This document shows, piece by piece, positions 44,463-52,617 of a stretch of 64,000 nucleotides of DNA. Position 1 is the stretch's first letter. Each line of letters starts with the position of its first letter. This stretch comes from Bradyrhizobium sp. Tv2a-2 (lineage in GTDB: Bacteria > Pseudomonadota > Alphaproteobacteria > Rhizobiales > Xanthobacteraceae), in the NCBI RefSeq assembly GCF_000472425.1, contig NZ_AXAI01000006.1, forward strand, positions 1-64,000. Direction: 5' to 3'. The position numbers were made by a program, and so were the translations under genes. A model generated the notes under the pieces. That model was given only the letters and a program-made list of their open reading frames with translations, searched no databases and was not told the DNA's origin.

Positions 44463-44636
44463 GGTCCGGCTCGTGTGCCGGCCCACTGCGGTTGATAACA
44501 GCGGCCCGAGAGATTACCTCGGCTGGCTTCGCAGAGCAGCGTGTTGATCAGGCTTCCGTGGTCGTCCCGTCAACAGTGGTTGGCTCTACTCGGAAAGGCC
44601 GCCTCTCGCTCAACCCAGGAAATGAGCGCTGGGGTC

Positions 44637-46133
44637 TCAATAGGCGTTTAGATAGGCTTCTTTGGAAAAGGCCGTGAGCAGGATGATCCTTATATCGAAG
44701 AGGAAGGACCAATGGTCGATATAATATAGATCGTGCTCCACACGTCGCTGCATTTTCTCGAGCGTATCGGTGTCACCACGGTATCCATTGACCTGAGCCC
44801 AGCCCGTGATGCCAGGCTTGACATTGTGGCGACGAGAAAATGATGAAATCAACTCAGCGAATGTTTCATTTTGCGCGGTTGCATGTGGGCGCGGCCCGAC
44901 GATCGACATGTCGCCGGCCAGAACATTGAACAGCTGCGGAAGCTCATCGATATTGGAGCGGCGTAGAAGGCGTCCCACGCGGGTTACACGTGGGTCGTTT
45001 CTGGCGACCGGCTTGAAGTTATCGCCATCCTCCATGACAGTCATCGTTCGGAATTTCAGCACGCGAATGGGCTCGTTGTTGTAGCCGTGCCGGGTCTGGC
45101 GGAATAGCACCGGGCCACGGGAGTCGAGCTTTATTGCGAGCGAAACGACGACAAGAAGAGGGCTCAGCAAAATAAGGCCTAAGCTTGCGGCGCAGATGTC
45201 GAATGCTCGCTTGATTGCTCGCGTCAAAGGCGTAAGGGGACACTGCAGGATGCGCATCGTCACCATATTGCCGAACTGACTGACCCGCGACATAGCCATC
45301 AGTTCGAGAGAGCCCACAGGTACGACGTGCACATCAACGGGAAGGTCCGATAGTGCGCTGGCAAGCGCGAGAGCGGAGGGTATTTCGTGTTCGGAAATCA
45401 AAATGAGAATGTCATCGGCCCGAAGAGGTCTGCAATTCGCGACCAGATCGCGGGTATCAGGTAATTCTCGAACTGTACCAGGATGCGCGGGATCAGAAGC
45501 ATTGGTGCGAGCCGTCGGAAGCTCGAATGAGCTGATAGTGCGAATGCCGGTCGCCATCGCTCGAACGGCAAAAGTCAGGCAGTGAGCTGGGTCTCCGATC
45601 AGAATGACCCGTCTTGCATCGACCAGGCCGGATGCAATGGCGCGGTGCAGCAGCGAGAACCATATTGTTCGCGCGCAGAGTACGGCGAGGCCAACGCCGA
45701 TAGCTTGGATCACAACGGTAGCACGTGAGTAGTCTACCGAGATTTTCAGCACAAACGTCGTCGAGAGGAAGAAGAAGAATACAAGGAGTACGCCGCTGAC
45801 ACCGTTCCACAGGAAGTCGTTACGGGGCTGGGTCTGAATTCGAGAATATTGCCGGTGCCCAATGGAAACGAGCAAATCCAAGGTGGCAATCAGAATTGAT
45901 TCCGGAACGTACCTGGCTGGATCGGGGAAAGACAACAGCACTAGCCGGTGATAGAGCACAGCCGCGAAATAGGCCGCAGCGGTAACGAGAATAAATTCCG
46001 TCGCCGCTGCGGCTATCAACAGCAACGTCAACCGGCGCTTGGCAATGGGTGCTGGTATTGCCCTGCCGAGATCCACCGAATGCGCCGGTAATTTGGTGGG
46101 GACCGGCAAATTGCTGAAGGACGCATAAGTCAT
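44637..46133 (-). CDS. Polyprenyl-phosphate sugar-1-phosphate transferase (priming enzyme)
   Basis: A 498-residue protein with the architecture of WbaP/ExoY-type enzymes: four or five N-terminal membrane helices (from LLLIAAAATEFILVTAAAYFA), a nucleotide-binding-like middle domain (RVILIGDPAHCLTF), and a C-terminal catalytic domain beginning IKRAFDICAASLGLILLSPL. The catalytic part contains GPVLFRQTRHGYNNEPIRVLKFRTM, RRSNIDELPQLFNVLAGDMSIVGPRPH and KPGITGWAQVNGYRG. It transfers a sugar phosphate (glucose or galactose are typical) to undecaprenyl phosphate to start each repeat unit. It stands apart, flanked by IS relics. A copy of its first 20 codons lies at 40501-40731. Confidence 0.95.
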   Translation of the reverse strand: MTYASFSNLPVPTKLPAHSVDLGRAIPAPIAKRRLTLLLIAAAATEFILVTAAAYFAAVLYHRLVLLSFPDPARYVPESILIATLDLLVSIGHRQYSRIQTQPRNDFLWNGVSGVLLVFFFFLSTTFVLKISVDYSRATVVIQAIGVGLAVLCARTIWFSLLHRAIASGLVDARRVILIGDPAHCLTFAVRAMATGIRTISSFELPTARTNASDPAHPGTVRELPDTRDLVANCRPLRADDILILISEHEIPSALALASALSDLPVDVHVVPVGSLELMAMSRVSQFGNMVTMRILQCPLTPLTRAIKRAFDICAASLGLILLSPLLVVVSLAIKLDSRGPVLFRQTRHGYNNEPIRVLKFRTMTVMEDGDNFKPVARNDPRVTRVGRLLRRSNIDELPQLFNVLAGDMSIVGPRPHATAQNETFAELISSFSRRHNVKPGITGWAQVNGYRGDTDTLEKMQRRVEHDLYYIDHWSFLFDIRIILLTAFSKEAYLNAY

Positions 46134-46560
46134 GGCACTCTACGCACTCCGTCCGTCCGAGCAAAACGCGAGCCGCATTGTCGGTACCATTCGGGTCCAA
46201 GAGTTTGAATTGCTATAAGGGGGTAGAGTAGGAGGGGTAGTTAGATTGGCTCCGTTGAGCCGCGGCACCGCAAGCTTAGAGCTGTCTAAAAACGGTTCGT
46301 TGATATTCCCATTACAATGCGAAGAGAGAAGGCAGTCGAAGAGTTTGGGGGAACGGCGCGTTGCTTAAGCGTGCAATCCGGCAGGCCGTCTTGTACCATC
46401 CGGCTTTCGACCCGGTCCTTGTCGGTGAATCCAGCGCGCGGCGCCAGGGGCCTGATCTCTTGATCGTGGTATCTCGGCAACGCCGGAGCCCATACGGGCC
46501 GGTTGTCTGCACCGGCTCGCGAGCGAGCCTCCCAACTAAACTATTCGTCGTTGAGAGGCG
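46134..46560. other. Upstream region of the priming transferase gene
   Basis: 427 bases containing the TTGAGCCGCGGCAC block near 46256 that also occurs upstream of the duplicated remnant at 40501-40731. Open frames on both strands in 46286-46564 look non-coding. Promoter elements were not identified. Confidence 0.4.
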
Positions 46561-46929
46561 CTAAGCGCTCGGGTCGTAGTTCGCGAAAGCATGAGGGCGC
46601 ATAAATTTGGCAGCAATTATCCCGACTCCGCCTCCTATCAGCTTTTCCATCGCATCTATGACGCGAGCGTCACGATCCGGAATGACTAGCTGCAGAAGCT
46701 CGAGAGTAACTGCACTCCCAAGGACGACAAGGCAAACAAGCGCAGTTCGAGTGTAGGCCGCAGAGAACAGAAAGCCGATGACGACGAATGCGCCGACATG
46801 TTCCATGACGACAATCAAGGCTGGTTCGGCCTCCAGAAATCTTGGTCTCAGGTGGAGCGGTGAAAGCGTGGCAAACGCGATAAAAAGCAGGCACGCCCAT
46901 GCGGTCATAGAAGCGAATTTATGAAGCAT
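46561..46929 (-). CDS. VanZ-like small membrane protein
   Basis: A 122-residue protein with four membrane helices and the VanZ-family pattern: TLSPLHLRP after helix 1, MEHVGAFVVIGFLFSAAY in helix 2, and the glutamate-containing VTLELLQLVIPDRDARVIDAMEKLIGG, which matches the conserved E-x-x-Q-x-x-x-P-x-R-x-x-x-x-D-x-x-x-N signature except that Glu-Lys replaces the usual Asn position. Small VanZ proteins are common at the edges of exopolysaccharide loci; their role is not established. The gene is transcribed towards the priming transferase. Confidence 0.86.
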   Translation of the reverse strand: MLHKFASMTAWACLLFIAFATLSPLHLRPRFLEAEPALIVVMEHVGAFVVIGFLFSAAYTRTALVCLVVLGSAVTLELLQLVIPDRDARVIDAMEKLIGGGVGIIAAKFMRPHAFANYDPSA

Positions 46930-47539
46930 GGTGGTGCCCGCGATAATGGCGTTTTCCGATCCAAATTACACTCAGGCGACACCGAGTTCAGCTAGCCATT
47001 CGGATAGTATCTCTCCCCCAAACGGTTGTTGGCCGATGTTGGGGCTTTGGGATAGGGGGCACCAGAATACTTGGATGATTTTGGCAACATCGTCATCTCT
47101 GGAATGTTGTCCCGACCTTGTGAGAATCGATTTCGCATTGCGCGTCTGTTGGCGATCGGGAGCTGCTGGTGACACTGCGGTGGTGGCGCCTTGCACGGCT
47201 CCCGAGTTCTTGCCTTGCTCGGGCGCTTGCAACGATTTGGAAAACAACGTCTTGTGCGGCAACTGGTCGAGATAATCCGCTAATCCACTCGTCGGATCCG
47301 GAGGCCGACTGCCGGCTCCGGATCGCCGGACGGGTCTGCTCGGCGAATCTGCCGGTCAATTTGACGGTTTCGCTGCCAGCGCTTGAGCTGCTCAGGTGCA
47401 GTCGAGGGCCACCGCGTCGCGGCGTTTCACCGTAAGTACCTCATTTGCGCCCTTAGTTGCGGTGGTCGTGCGGAATAAGATCATGGGCCTGCTCGTTTTC
47501 GGAGGCCTGCGCAGGCTATCGAACTGAGGAGCTTGAACA
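46930..47539. other. Intergenic region at the end of the polysaccharide locus
   Basis: 610 bases with short, unconvincing frames. No repeats or IS similarity were noticed. It separates the polysaccharide genes from the amino-acid/carrier-protein island. Confidence 0.4.
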
Positions 47540-47764
47540 ATGCCGCGCTACCGCGTCCATATTCTTGACGCGTCCGGGAAGGTAATCGGCGCCGGTCAAT
47601 TCGACTGCGTCGATAATGAGGTGGCACAAGAACGCATCGGACAACTGGCAGGTGACCTTGATACCGAGCTTTGGCAACTCGTCGCGTCGGCCGGGTCACC
47701 CACTACACCCCGCTCAGGGACCAGTGAGGCCAGGCCGAGAACTCGAAGACGTCTTCATTCCTGA
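47540..47764 (+). CDS. Small YRVHILD-type protein, copy 2 (74 aa)
   Basis: A 74-residue protein starting MPRYRVHILDASGKVIGAG, followed by a Cys-Val-Asp acidic stretch and DTELWQLVA, with a basic, Pro/Ser-rich tail. It is paralogous to the gene at 2136-2387. GAGGAG stands about 9 bases before the ATG. The sequence suggests a small alpha/beta protein. No function is known; family members of this kind are scattered in Bradyrhizobium-like genomes. Confidence 0.62.
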   Translation: MPRYRVHILDASGKVIGAGQFDCVDNEVAQERIGQLAGDLDTELWQLVASAGSPTTPRSGTSEARPRTRRRLHS

Positions 47765-47904
47765 CCGGGACGGGCGAGTCGCGGCGAGCCGCTCGCGTAT
47801 GTTCAGCACGAAATAGGTTTCGTTCGTAGCGGGATCACCAGGGCAGAATAGGTGGATACAACAGGTTCGTGGAACGTTGTGTGATCTCACAATGGAGCGC
47901 CGTC

Positions 47905-48792
47905 ATGGTTCTCAACAGCAAATCCGTCAGCCATTCGCAGACATGGACCTTCTTCGAAGGCCGATGGCATGAGGGTAACGTGCCGATCATGGGGCCGCGC
48001 ACCCATGGGCTCTGGCTAGGCTCGACCGTGTTCGATGGTGCGCGCGCCTTCGAAGGCGTTGCGCCTGATCTTGACCGTCATTGCGTCCGCGTCAATCAAT
48101 CGGCGGTCTACTTCGGGCTTAAGCCCATCGTCGATCTCGACACCTGGCTCGGCCTGGCGCGCGAAGGCATCGCCCGCTTCCCCGCCAACGCCGAACTGTA
48201 CATCCGCCCGATGTATTGGCCCCAGAATGGCGTGGGCGGCGGTGTCCTCTTCGATCCGGAGACAACGGACTGGTGCCTTTGTATCTACGAAGCGCCAATC
48301 CCCAAGCCTGTCGGTAGCGCGATAACGTTGTCGCCGTTCCGCCGACCGACAGCTGAATGCGCGCCGGTCGGTGCCAAGGCCGCCTGTCTCTATCCGAACA
48401 ACTCGCGTGCGCTCATCGAGGCGGCCTCGCGTGGCTTCCAGAACTGTCTCATGCTCGACATGTTGGGCAATGTTGCGGAGTTCGGCAATTCCAACGTATT
48501 CATGGCAAAGGACGGTGTGGTCTACACGCCAGTGCCGAACGGTACGTTCCTGAACGGCATTACCAGGCAGCGGGTGATCGGACTTTTGCGAGGCGAGGGT
48601 GTCTGCGTGATAGAGGCCACGCTGCGATACGCGGATTTTGTCGCCGCCGACGAGATCTTTTCGACCGGCAATTTCGCCAAGGTGACTCCGGTAATCAGGA
48701 TCGACGAACGGCAGCTCGCACCTGGGCCGTTTTACGCGCGTGCGCGCAGACTATATTGGGAGTTCGCACACGACGTAAGGCTAGCGGCCTGA
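47905..48792 (+). CDS. Branched-chain-amino-acid-aminotransferase-like (class IV PLP) enzyme
   Basis: A 295-residue fold-type IV PLP enzyme. It starts with the family pattern TWTFFEGRWHEGNVPIMGPRTHGLWLG and GSTVFDGARAFEG. The PLP lysine lies in VGAKAACLYPNNSRAL; the cofactor-phosphate region includes EFGNSNVFMAKDGVVYTP and FLNGITRQRVI. It should interconvert branched-chain amino acids (or a related amino acid) and 2-oxo acids with glutamate as partner. A GGAG sequence precedes ATG 47905; an in-frame TTG 36 bases earlier is less likely. Standing next to the carrier-protein island, it may supply or process a special amino acid rather than act as the housekeeping IlvE. Confidence 0.93.
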   Translation: MVLNSKSVSHSQTWTFFEGRWHEGNVPIMGPRTHGLWLGSTVFDGARAFEGVAPDLDRHCVRVNQSAVYFGLKPIVDLDTWLGLAREGIARFPANAELYIRPMYWPQNGVGGGVLFDPETTDWCLCIYEAPIPKPVGSAITLSPFRRPTAECAPVGAKAACLYPNNSRALIEAASRGFQNCLMLDMLGNVAEFGNSNVFMAKDGVVYTPVPNGTFLNGITRQRVIGLLRGEGVCVIEATLRYADFVAADEIFSTGNFAKVTPVIRIDERQLAPGPFYARARRLYWEFAHDVRLAA

Positions 48793-49151
48793 CAGGTATT
48801 GGGCGTTTGCCTCGGCCGAGAACACGATTAAGGTCGGTAGATCGCCAACTCAGTGGCGCTGCGCGATTGTGCTCAGCATTGGCGCGTAATTGCGGAAGGC
48901 AGCTGCCAGCTGAAGAGGTTACAGCGGACGGAGATCTCGGCACTTATCTCTCGGGCACCGGATCATGAGCCGAACTCCGTCGTTCAATCCGATCCCGTTT
49001 TATCGTGGTATCGACGAGCGAGAGCTTGCGCCAAGGACTGCGGTTGTCGTCCGTAGCGTTCCCTTGGAACGGCAACCAGCTTGCGTCCGTGCCAATGAGC
49101 CCGAATTCCGGCTTGCGAATGGGACTTATTCTCGCGACGTCTCGGCTTCCT
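48793..49151. other. Gap between aminotransferase and metA-like genes
   Basis: 359 bases between convergent genes. No gene, obvious terminator or repeat seen; open frames run into the antisense of the metA-like gene. Confidence 0.4.
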
Positions 49152-50249
49152 TTATGCCAGGACCGATCGCTTCCGCGACGGCCCTTCCGGGCGTCGCGGG
49201 GTTGTCCGCGAGACGCGACGCGCTGCGCTTGGGGGGCTGCAGCTTTCGGCCCGCTGCCAAGCCATGTACAGCAGCCAGTTGCGGTATAGGTGCCTTGCCG
49301 GTCTACGCCAGTCGTTTCTCAGACCCTTCGCCAGCTGATCGGCCGGGAAGTCGGCGAAAAACTCCGGACATCTGTCAGAAAGCGCCCTTTGCCGAAAGGC
49401 TGTCAGGATCTCTTCCGCCTCGGCGTCAAAATAGCCCCTCGGTATCGTCGGACAGACCTCATTCTCTCGCCGCAGGAAGCGACCCATGTCCCTTCTATAT
49501 TCGCCCAATAGGCTCTGAGTTTCATATTCCGGATGGCCCTGGAAATGGACGAACAGGCTGCTCTTTTGCTGCTTGACGAAGCAGTCGACGCCCGCATCCG
49601 CCGATTTGGTGAGAACGGAATAGCCACCGCTTGCGAGTTCTTGCTCTTGCACCTCGTTCCACCGGGCATGCGGTATTCGGAGGGTTGCCGGAACGTTGTG
49701 CATCAATGGATGGTTTCTCGTTTTCGTTTGAGAGAAAACACCGATGCATTTGGCAGGTAGGGCGTGACGCGCCACGCCATCCATGTGAAGGACGACTCCA
49801 TGGACGGCGAGACAGGAATATATCGATGACGCGGTGTTCTCGCTGGCCCACTCGACAAGTTGGACGAAGCCGGGCCAATAGGGTTCTTCCCTCAAGCTGG
49901 CTGCTCTCGGCTCGGTGCCGGTCACGATTATTCCGTCCAGGCTGCCATTCAGCAGATCGTCTGTGCTGCGATAGTAGCGACGAACGTAATCGCGCCCCCA
50001 TTCCGAACGGGGTGTGGCCTTCATTGTGTAGAAGTGCAGTCGGACGACAAGCCCTTCAGCCGCCGCGCCGAGCAGATCGAACAGCTGGCGCTCGGTGGCC
50101 ATCAAGGCGGCGTCTGGCATGTTGTTGATCAGCCCGATATCGAGGCACTCCGCATGAGCTCCCAGTGATACCGATGCGTTGGTGGCCCCGTTCGGCGCTC
50201 TCGAGAAGAGATGATGTTCGTGCGAGTCTATGTCGATTAGGATGGGCAT
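49152..50249 (-). CDS. Homoserine O-acyltransferase (MetA-type)
   Basis: A 365-residue enzyme of the MetA/HTS glutamine-amidotransferase-like fold, which acylates the hydroxyl of homoserine from succinyl- or acetyl-CoA. The N-terminus has LDIGLINNMPDAALMATERQ, the catalytic Cys lies in IYSCLAVHGVVLHMDG, and the His-Glu pair in FVHFQGHPEYE. A C-terminal extension of about 40 residues, rich in Arg/Ser/Pro, is longer than in E. coli MetA. It is the last gene of the minus-strand set ACAD-ligase-MetY-MetA, 27 bases after metY. Acyl donor choice cannot be read reliably. Its presence beside carrier-protein genes suggests it makes O-acylhomoserine for a specialised pathway. Confidence 0.9.
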   Translation of the reverse strand: MPILIDIDSHEHHLFSRAPNGATNASVSLGAHAECLDIGLINNMPDAALMATERQLFDLLGAAAEGLVVRLHFYTMKATPRSEWGRDYVRRYYRSTDDLLNGSLDGIIVTGTEPRAASLREEPYWPGFVQLVEWASENTASSIYSCLAVHGVVLHMDGVARHALPAKCIGVFSQTKTRNHPLMHNVPATLRIPHARWNEVQEQELASGGYSVLTKSADAGVDCFVKQQKSSLFVHFQGHPEYETQSLLGEYRRDMGRFLRRENEVCPTIPRGYFDAEAEEILTAFRQRALSDRCPEFFADFPADQLAKGLRNDWRRPARHLYRNWLLYMAWQRAESCSPPSAARRVSRTTPRRPEGPSRKRSVLA

Positions 50250-50276
50250 TGGAATATGTTCACCGTTGACGCAAAT

Positions 50277-51551
50277 TCAGGCTGCCGCACCGAGGGCTTG
50301 ATCGAGGTCTGCGATGATATCGTCGGCGTGCTCGATTCCGACGCTTAGTCTGATCATCTCTGGCCGCACGCCGGCCTTTTGTTGCTCTTCGGCCGACATT
50401 TGCCTGTGCGTGGTCGACGCGGGATGGCAGGCGAGCGATTTTGCGTCGCCAATGTTGACCAGGCGCTTGAACAGCCTCAGCGCGTCATAGAACCGCTTGC
50501 CAGCTTCAAATCCGCCAGCCACGCCGAATGTCAGCAGCGAACATGCCCGACCGCCGAGATATTTCTGCGTCAGGGCGTAATAGGGGCTATCGCGGAAGCC
50601 AGCGTAGTTCACCCATTCGACCCGGTGGTGCCGGCGCAGGAAGTGCGCGACCTTTTCGGCATTCTCGACGTGCCGGTCGATCCGAACAGCGACGGTCTCG
50701 ATGCCCTGGAGCAGCAGGAAAGCATTCAGTGGCGCCAGGATGGAACCGGTGGTCCTTTGGGACACGGCGCGGCAGCGTGCGATGTAGGCGGCGGGTCCGT
50801 AGCGCTCCGTGAAGATCAACCCGTGGTAGGATTGTTCCGGCTCGTTCATCATGGGAAAGCGCCCGCGATGCTCCTCCCATCTGAATCTGCCGCTGTCGAC
50901 GATAATTCCGCCGAGGGTGGTGCCGTGCCCGCCCATGAACTTCGTCAGCGACTCCACCACGATGTCCGCGCCGTAGTCGATCGGCCGGAGTAGGATCGGG
51001 GTCGGCACGGTGTTGTCGACAATCAGCGGCACGCCGTGCCTGTGGGCGACCTCGGCTATCGCTTCGATGTCGCAGACGTTTCCGGCCGGATTTCCTACGC
51101 TCTCGCAGAATACAGCACGAGTATCGGCGTCGATCAGTTTTTCAATGCTTGCTGGTCGGTCGTCCTCCGAGAAGCGGACTGTGATACCCTGTCTCGGCAG
51201 GATATATGCGAACAGCGTATGCGTGGTGCCATAGAGCTGCGGGACCGAGACGATGTTGGTGCCCATCTCCGCGAGATTGGTCACGGCATAGTTCGTCGCA
51301 GCCTGGCCGCATGCCACGCTGAGCGCCTCGATGCCTCCTTCCAGCGCGGCGACGCGCCGCTCCAGCACGGCGTTCGTTGGATTTCCGATCCTGGTGTAGC
51401 GGAAGCCGTCCACCTCGAGGTTGAAGAGCGCGGCTCCATGATCGGCGCTGTCGAAGGCGTAAGAGGCCGTCTGGTAGATCGGTACGGCCACAGCCTTGGT
51501 GGTCGGCTCGATTTCGTAGCCGGCGTGGACGGCCAGAGTCTCTGCTTTCAT
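50277..51551 (-). CDS. O-acylhomoserine sulfhydrylase (MetY-like, Cys/Met PLP family)
   Basis: A 424-residue Cys/Met-metabolism PLP enzyme. It begins ETLAVHAGYEIEPTTKAVAVPIYQTASY, the typical MetY start; YTRIGNPTN is the substrate loop, and the PLP lysine lies in VVESLTKFMGGHGTTLGG. C-terminal GDAKSLACHPASTTHRQM and GIEHADDIIADL are also typical. It replaces the acyl group of O-acylhomoserine with sulfide, giving homocysteine, though relatives use other nucleophiles. The start at 51551 was chosen because it gives the conserved MKAETLAVHAG; upstream in-frame sequence is antisense-like. It sits between the carrier-protein ligase and the MetA-like gene with short gaps, so co-transcription is likely. 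Confidence 0.95.
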   Translation of the reverse strand: MKAETLAVHAGYEIEPTTKAVAVPIYQTASYAFDSADHGAALFNLEVDGFRYTRIGNPTNAVLERRVAALEGGIEALSVACGQAATNYAVTNLAEMGTNIVSVPQLYGTTHTLFAYILPRQGITVRFSEDDRPASIEKLIDADTRAVFCESVGNPAGNVCDIEAIAEVAHRHGVPLIVDNTVPTPILLRPIDYGADIVVESLTKFMGGHGTTLGGIIVDSGRFRWEEHRGRFPMMNEPEQSYHGLIFTERYGPAAYIARCRAVSQRTTGSILAPLNAFLLLQGIETVAVRIDRHVENAEKVAHFLRRHHRVEWVNYAGFRDSPYYALTQKYLGGRACSLLTFGVAGGFEAGKRFYDALRLFKRLVNIGDAKSLACHPASTTHRQMSAEEQQKAGVRPEMIRLSVGIEHADDIIADLDQALGAAA

Positions 51552-51634
51552 GGAGGTCGGCCCGTCAGCTCTTCGGTCCCGGGCGACCTCGGGATTTCCC
51601 TGGCGCATCGGAGCTCCTCCAGTCTTGGCGTCGT

Positions 51635-52588
51635 CTACTGATCGTTCCGCGGGAAGCAGAGGAGGTCGCGCACCGCGGTCGGCCATTTGGCGACGTTTCT
51701 GCCGTGTGTATGGAACATAGCGACGGCGAGACGGTCCATTCCGAAAGCCACGCATGCGGTATGGGCCGGCGCACCGGAGGCATCCGTAATGCCCCAAGCG
51801 GTCCCGAAATGATCCCGGTGATAGTTGAAGCTCATACAGGCGGTAGGCTTCTCCTCGGAGCGCAGCGGCACCAGCAATTCGAACTTCAACGACTGCTGCT
51901 GTTGGCTCACGGCCATCATTTGGCCGACCCTGCCGAAGAACGGATCGCTGGCGTAGTCGACCCTGAAGCTCAGGCCGAGGTCGCGCGCAATCTCCTGGGC
52001 GAGTATCATCCAGCGTTCCCGGAACGCCGAGACGCAGTTGGGGCTGCCAACGCAGACGTATTCGCGCATTCTGAACGACTGCAGCCGGTCGAGGTGGCGC
52101 GACGGCTCGCGACGGAAGCAATCGGCGGCCACGTCGAAGCGCCAACCGCCGGCAGGTGCGGCACCCCGGCTCGCGGCGATTGGATAAACGGGATAGCAGG
52201 CGGCTGGCGACAACACGAGGTCGGCCGGTGAAAGCGATGCGGTCCAATCACCGCCGGCATCGAAGCAGCTGACGGCGGCGTCGATCTCGCTTTCCGTACC
52301 GTGCAGGCCACAGACGCAGCCGAGGAGGTTCGGAAAGCTCTTGAGATAGCCCGACTTCTCGAGCTGGCCGCGGTTCATGACGGGAGGGAATCGCATCACC
52401 TCGGTGTCGGGTTCGCGATGCCGCGTGATCAGCGCCGCTAGCCGCTCAATGACGTCCTCGTAGAGCGCAGTGCGGCCATAGACTCCCGGAGAGCCCATCT
52501 CATGGAACAGCACGTCTGCGAGATAGTCCAGCGGATCGGCTGCAGGCGCAATGGGGTCCGCCGACGAGGCAAACATGGCCATGTTCAT
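51635..52588 (-). CDS. Amino acid:[carrier protein] ligase (SerRS-like)
   Basis: A 317-residue class II synthetase core without the N-terminal tRNA-binding coiled coil of seryl-tRNA synthetase. The zinc-site cysteine lies in LLGCVCGLHGTE; AGGWRFDVAADCFRREPS and RLQSFRMREYVCVG form the motif-2 region, with a second zinc cysteine; motif 3 is FGMDRLAVAMFHTHG. Characterised homologues from Bradyrhizobium and Agrobacterium activate glycine or alanine and load them onto the phosphopantetheine arm of a small carrier protein, and do not charge tRNA. Two carrier-protein genes lie close by (54070 and 56290), candidates for its partner. The adjacent acyl-CoA dehydrogenase ends 29 bases upstream, so the loaded aminoacyl thioester may be oxidised. 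The amino acid used here is not determined. Confidence 0.94.
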   Translation of the reverse strand: MNMAMFASSADPIAPAADPLDYLADVLFHEMGSPGVYGRTALYEDVIERLAALITRHREPDTEVMRFPPVMNRGQLEKSGYLKSFPNLLGCVCGLHGTESEIDAAVSCFDAGGDWTASLSPADLVLSPAACYPVYPIAASRGAAPAGGWRFDVAADCFRREPSRHLDRLQSFRMREYVCVGSPNCVSAFRERWMILAQEIARDLGLSFRVDYASDPFFGRVGQMMAVSQQQQSLKFELLVPLRSEEKPTACMSFNYHRDHFGTAWGITDASGAPAHTACVAFGMDRLAVAMFHTHGRNVAKWPTAVRDLLCFPRNDQ

Positions 52589-52617
52589 GTCGAATCCTAT
52601 TCTTTCGAGAAGAAGAA

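Noticed and set aside
48965..49576. 203-codon plus-strand frame near the MetA-like gene
   Set aside because: Most of it is antisense to the MetA-like gene, whose catalytic motifs are clear; the residue pattern is not protein-like.
51552..52247. N-terminal extension of the MetY frame into the carrier-protein-ligase gene
   Set aside because: The upstream residues overlap the ligase gene in another frame and do not resemble the family; the conserved MetY start is at 51551.
51635..52588. Seryl-tRNA synthetase
   Set aside because: The N-terminal tRNA-binding helical arm is missing and the length (317) is that of the carrier-protein ligases; neighbours are carrier proteins.
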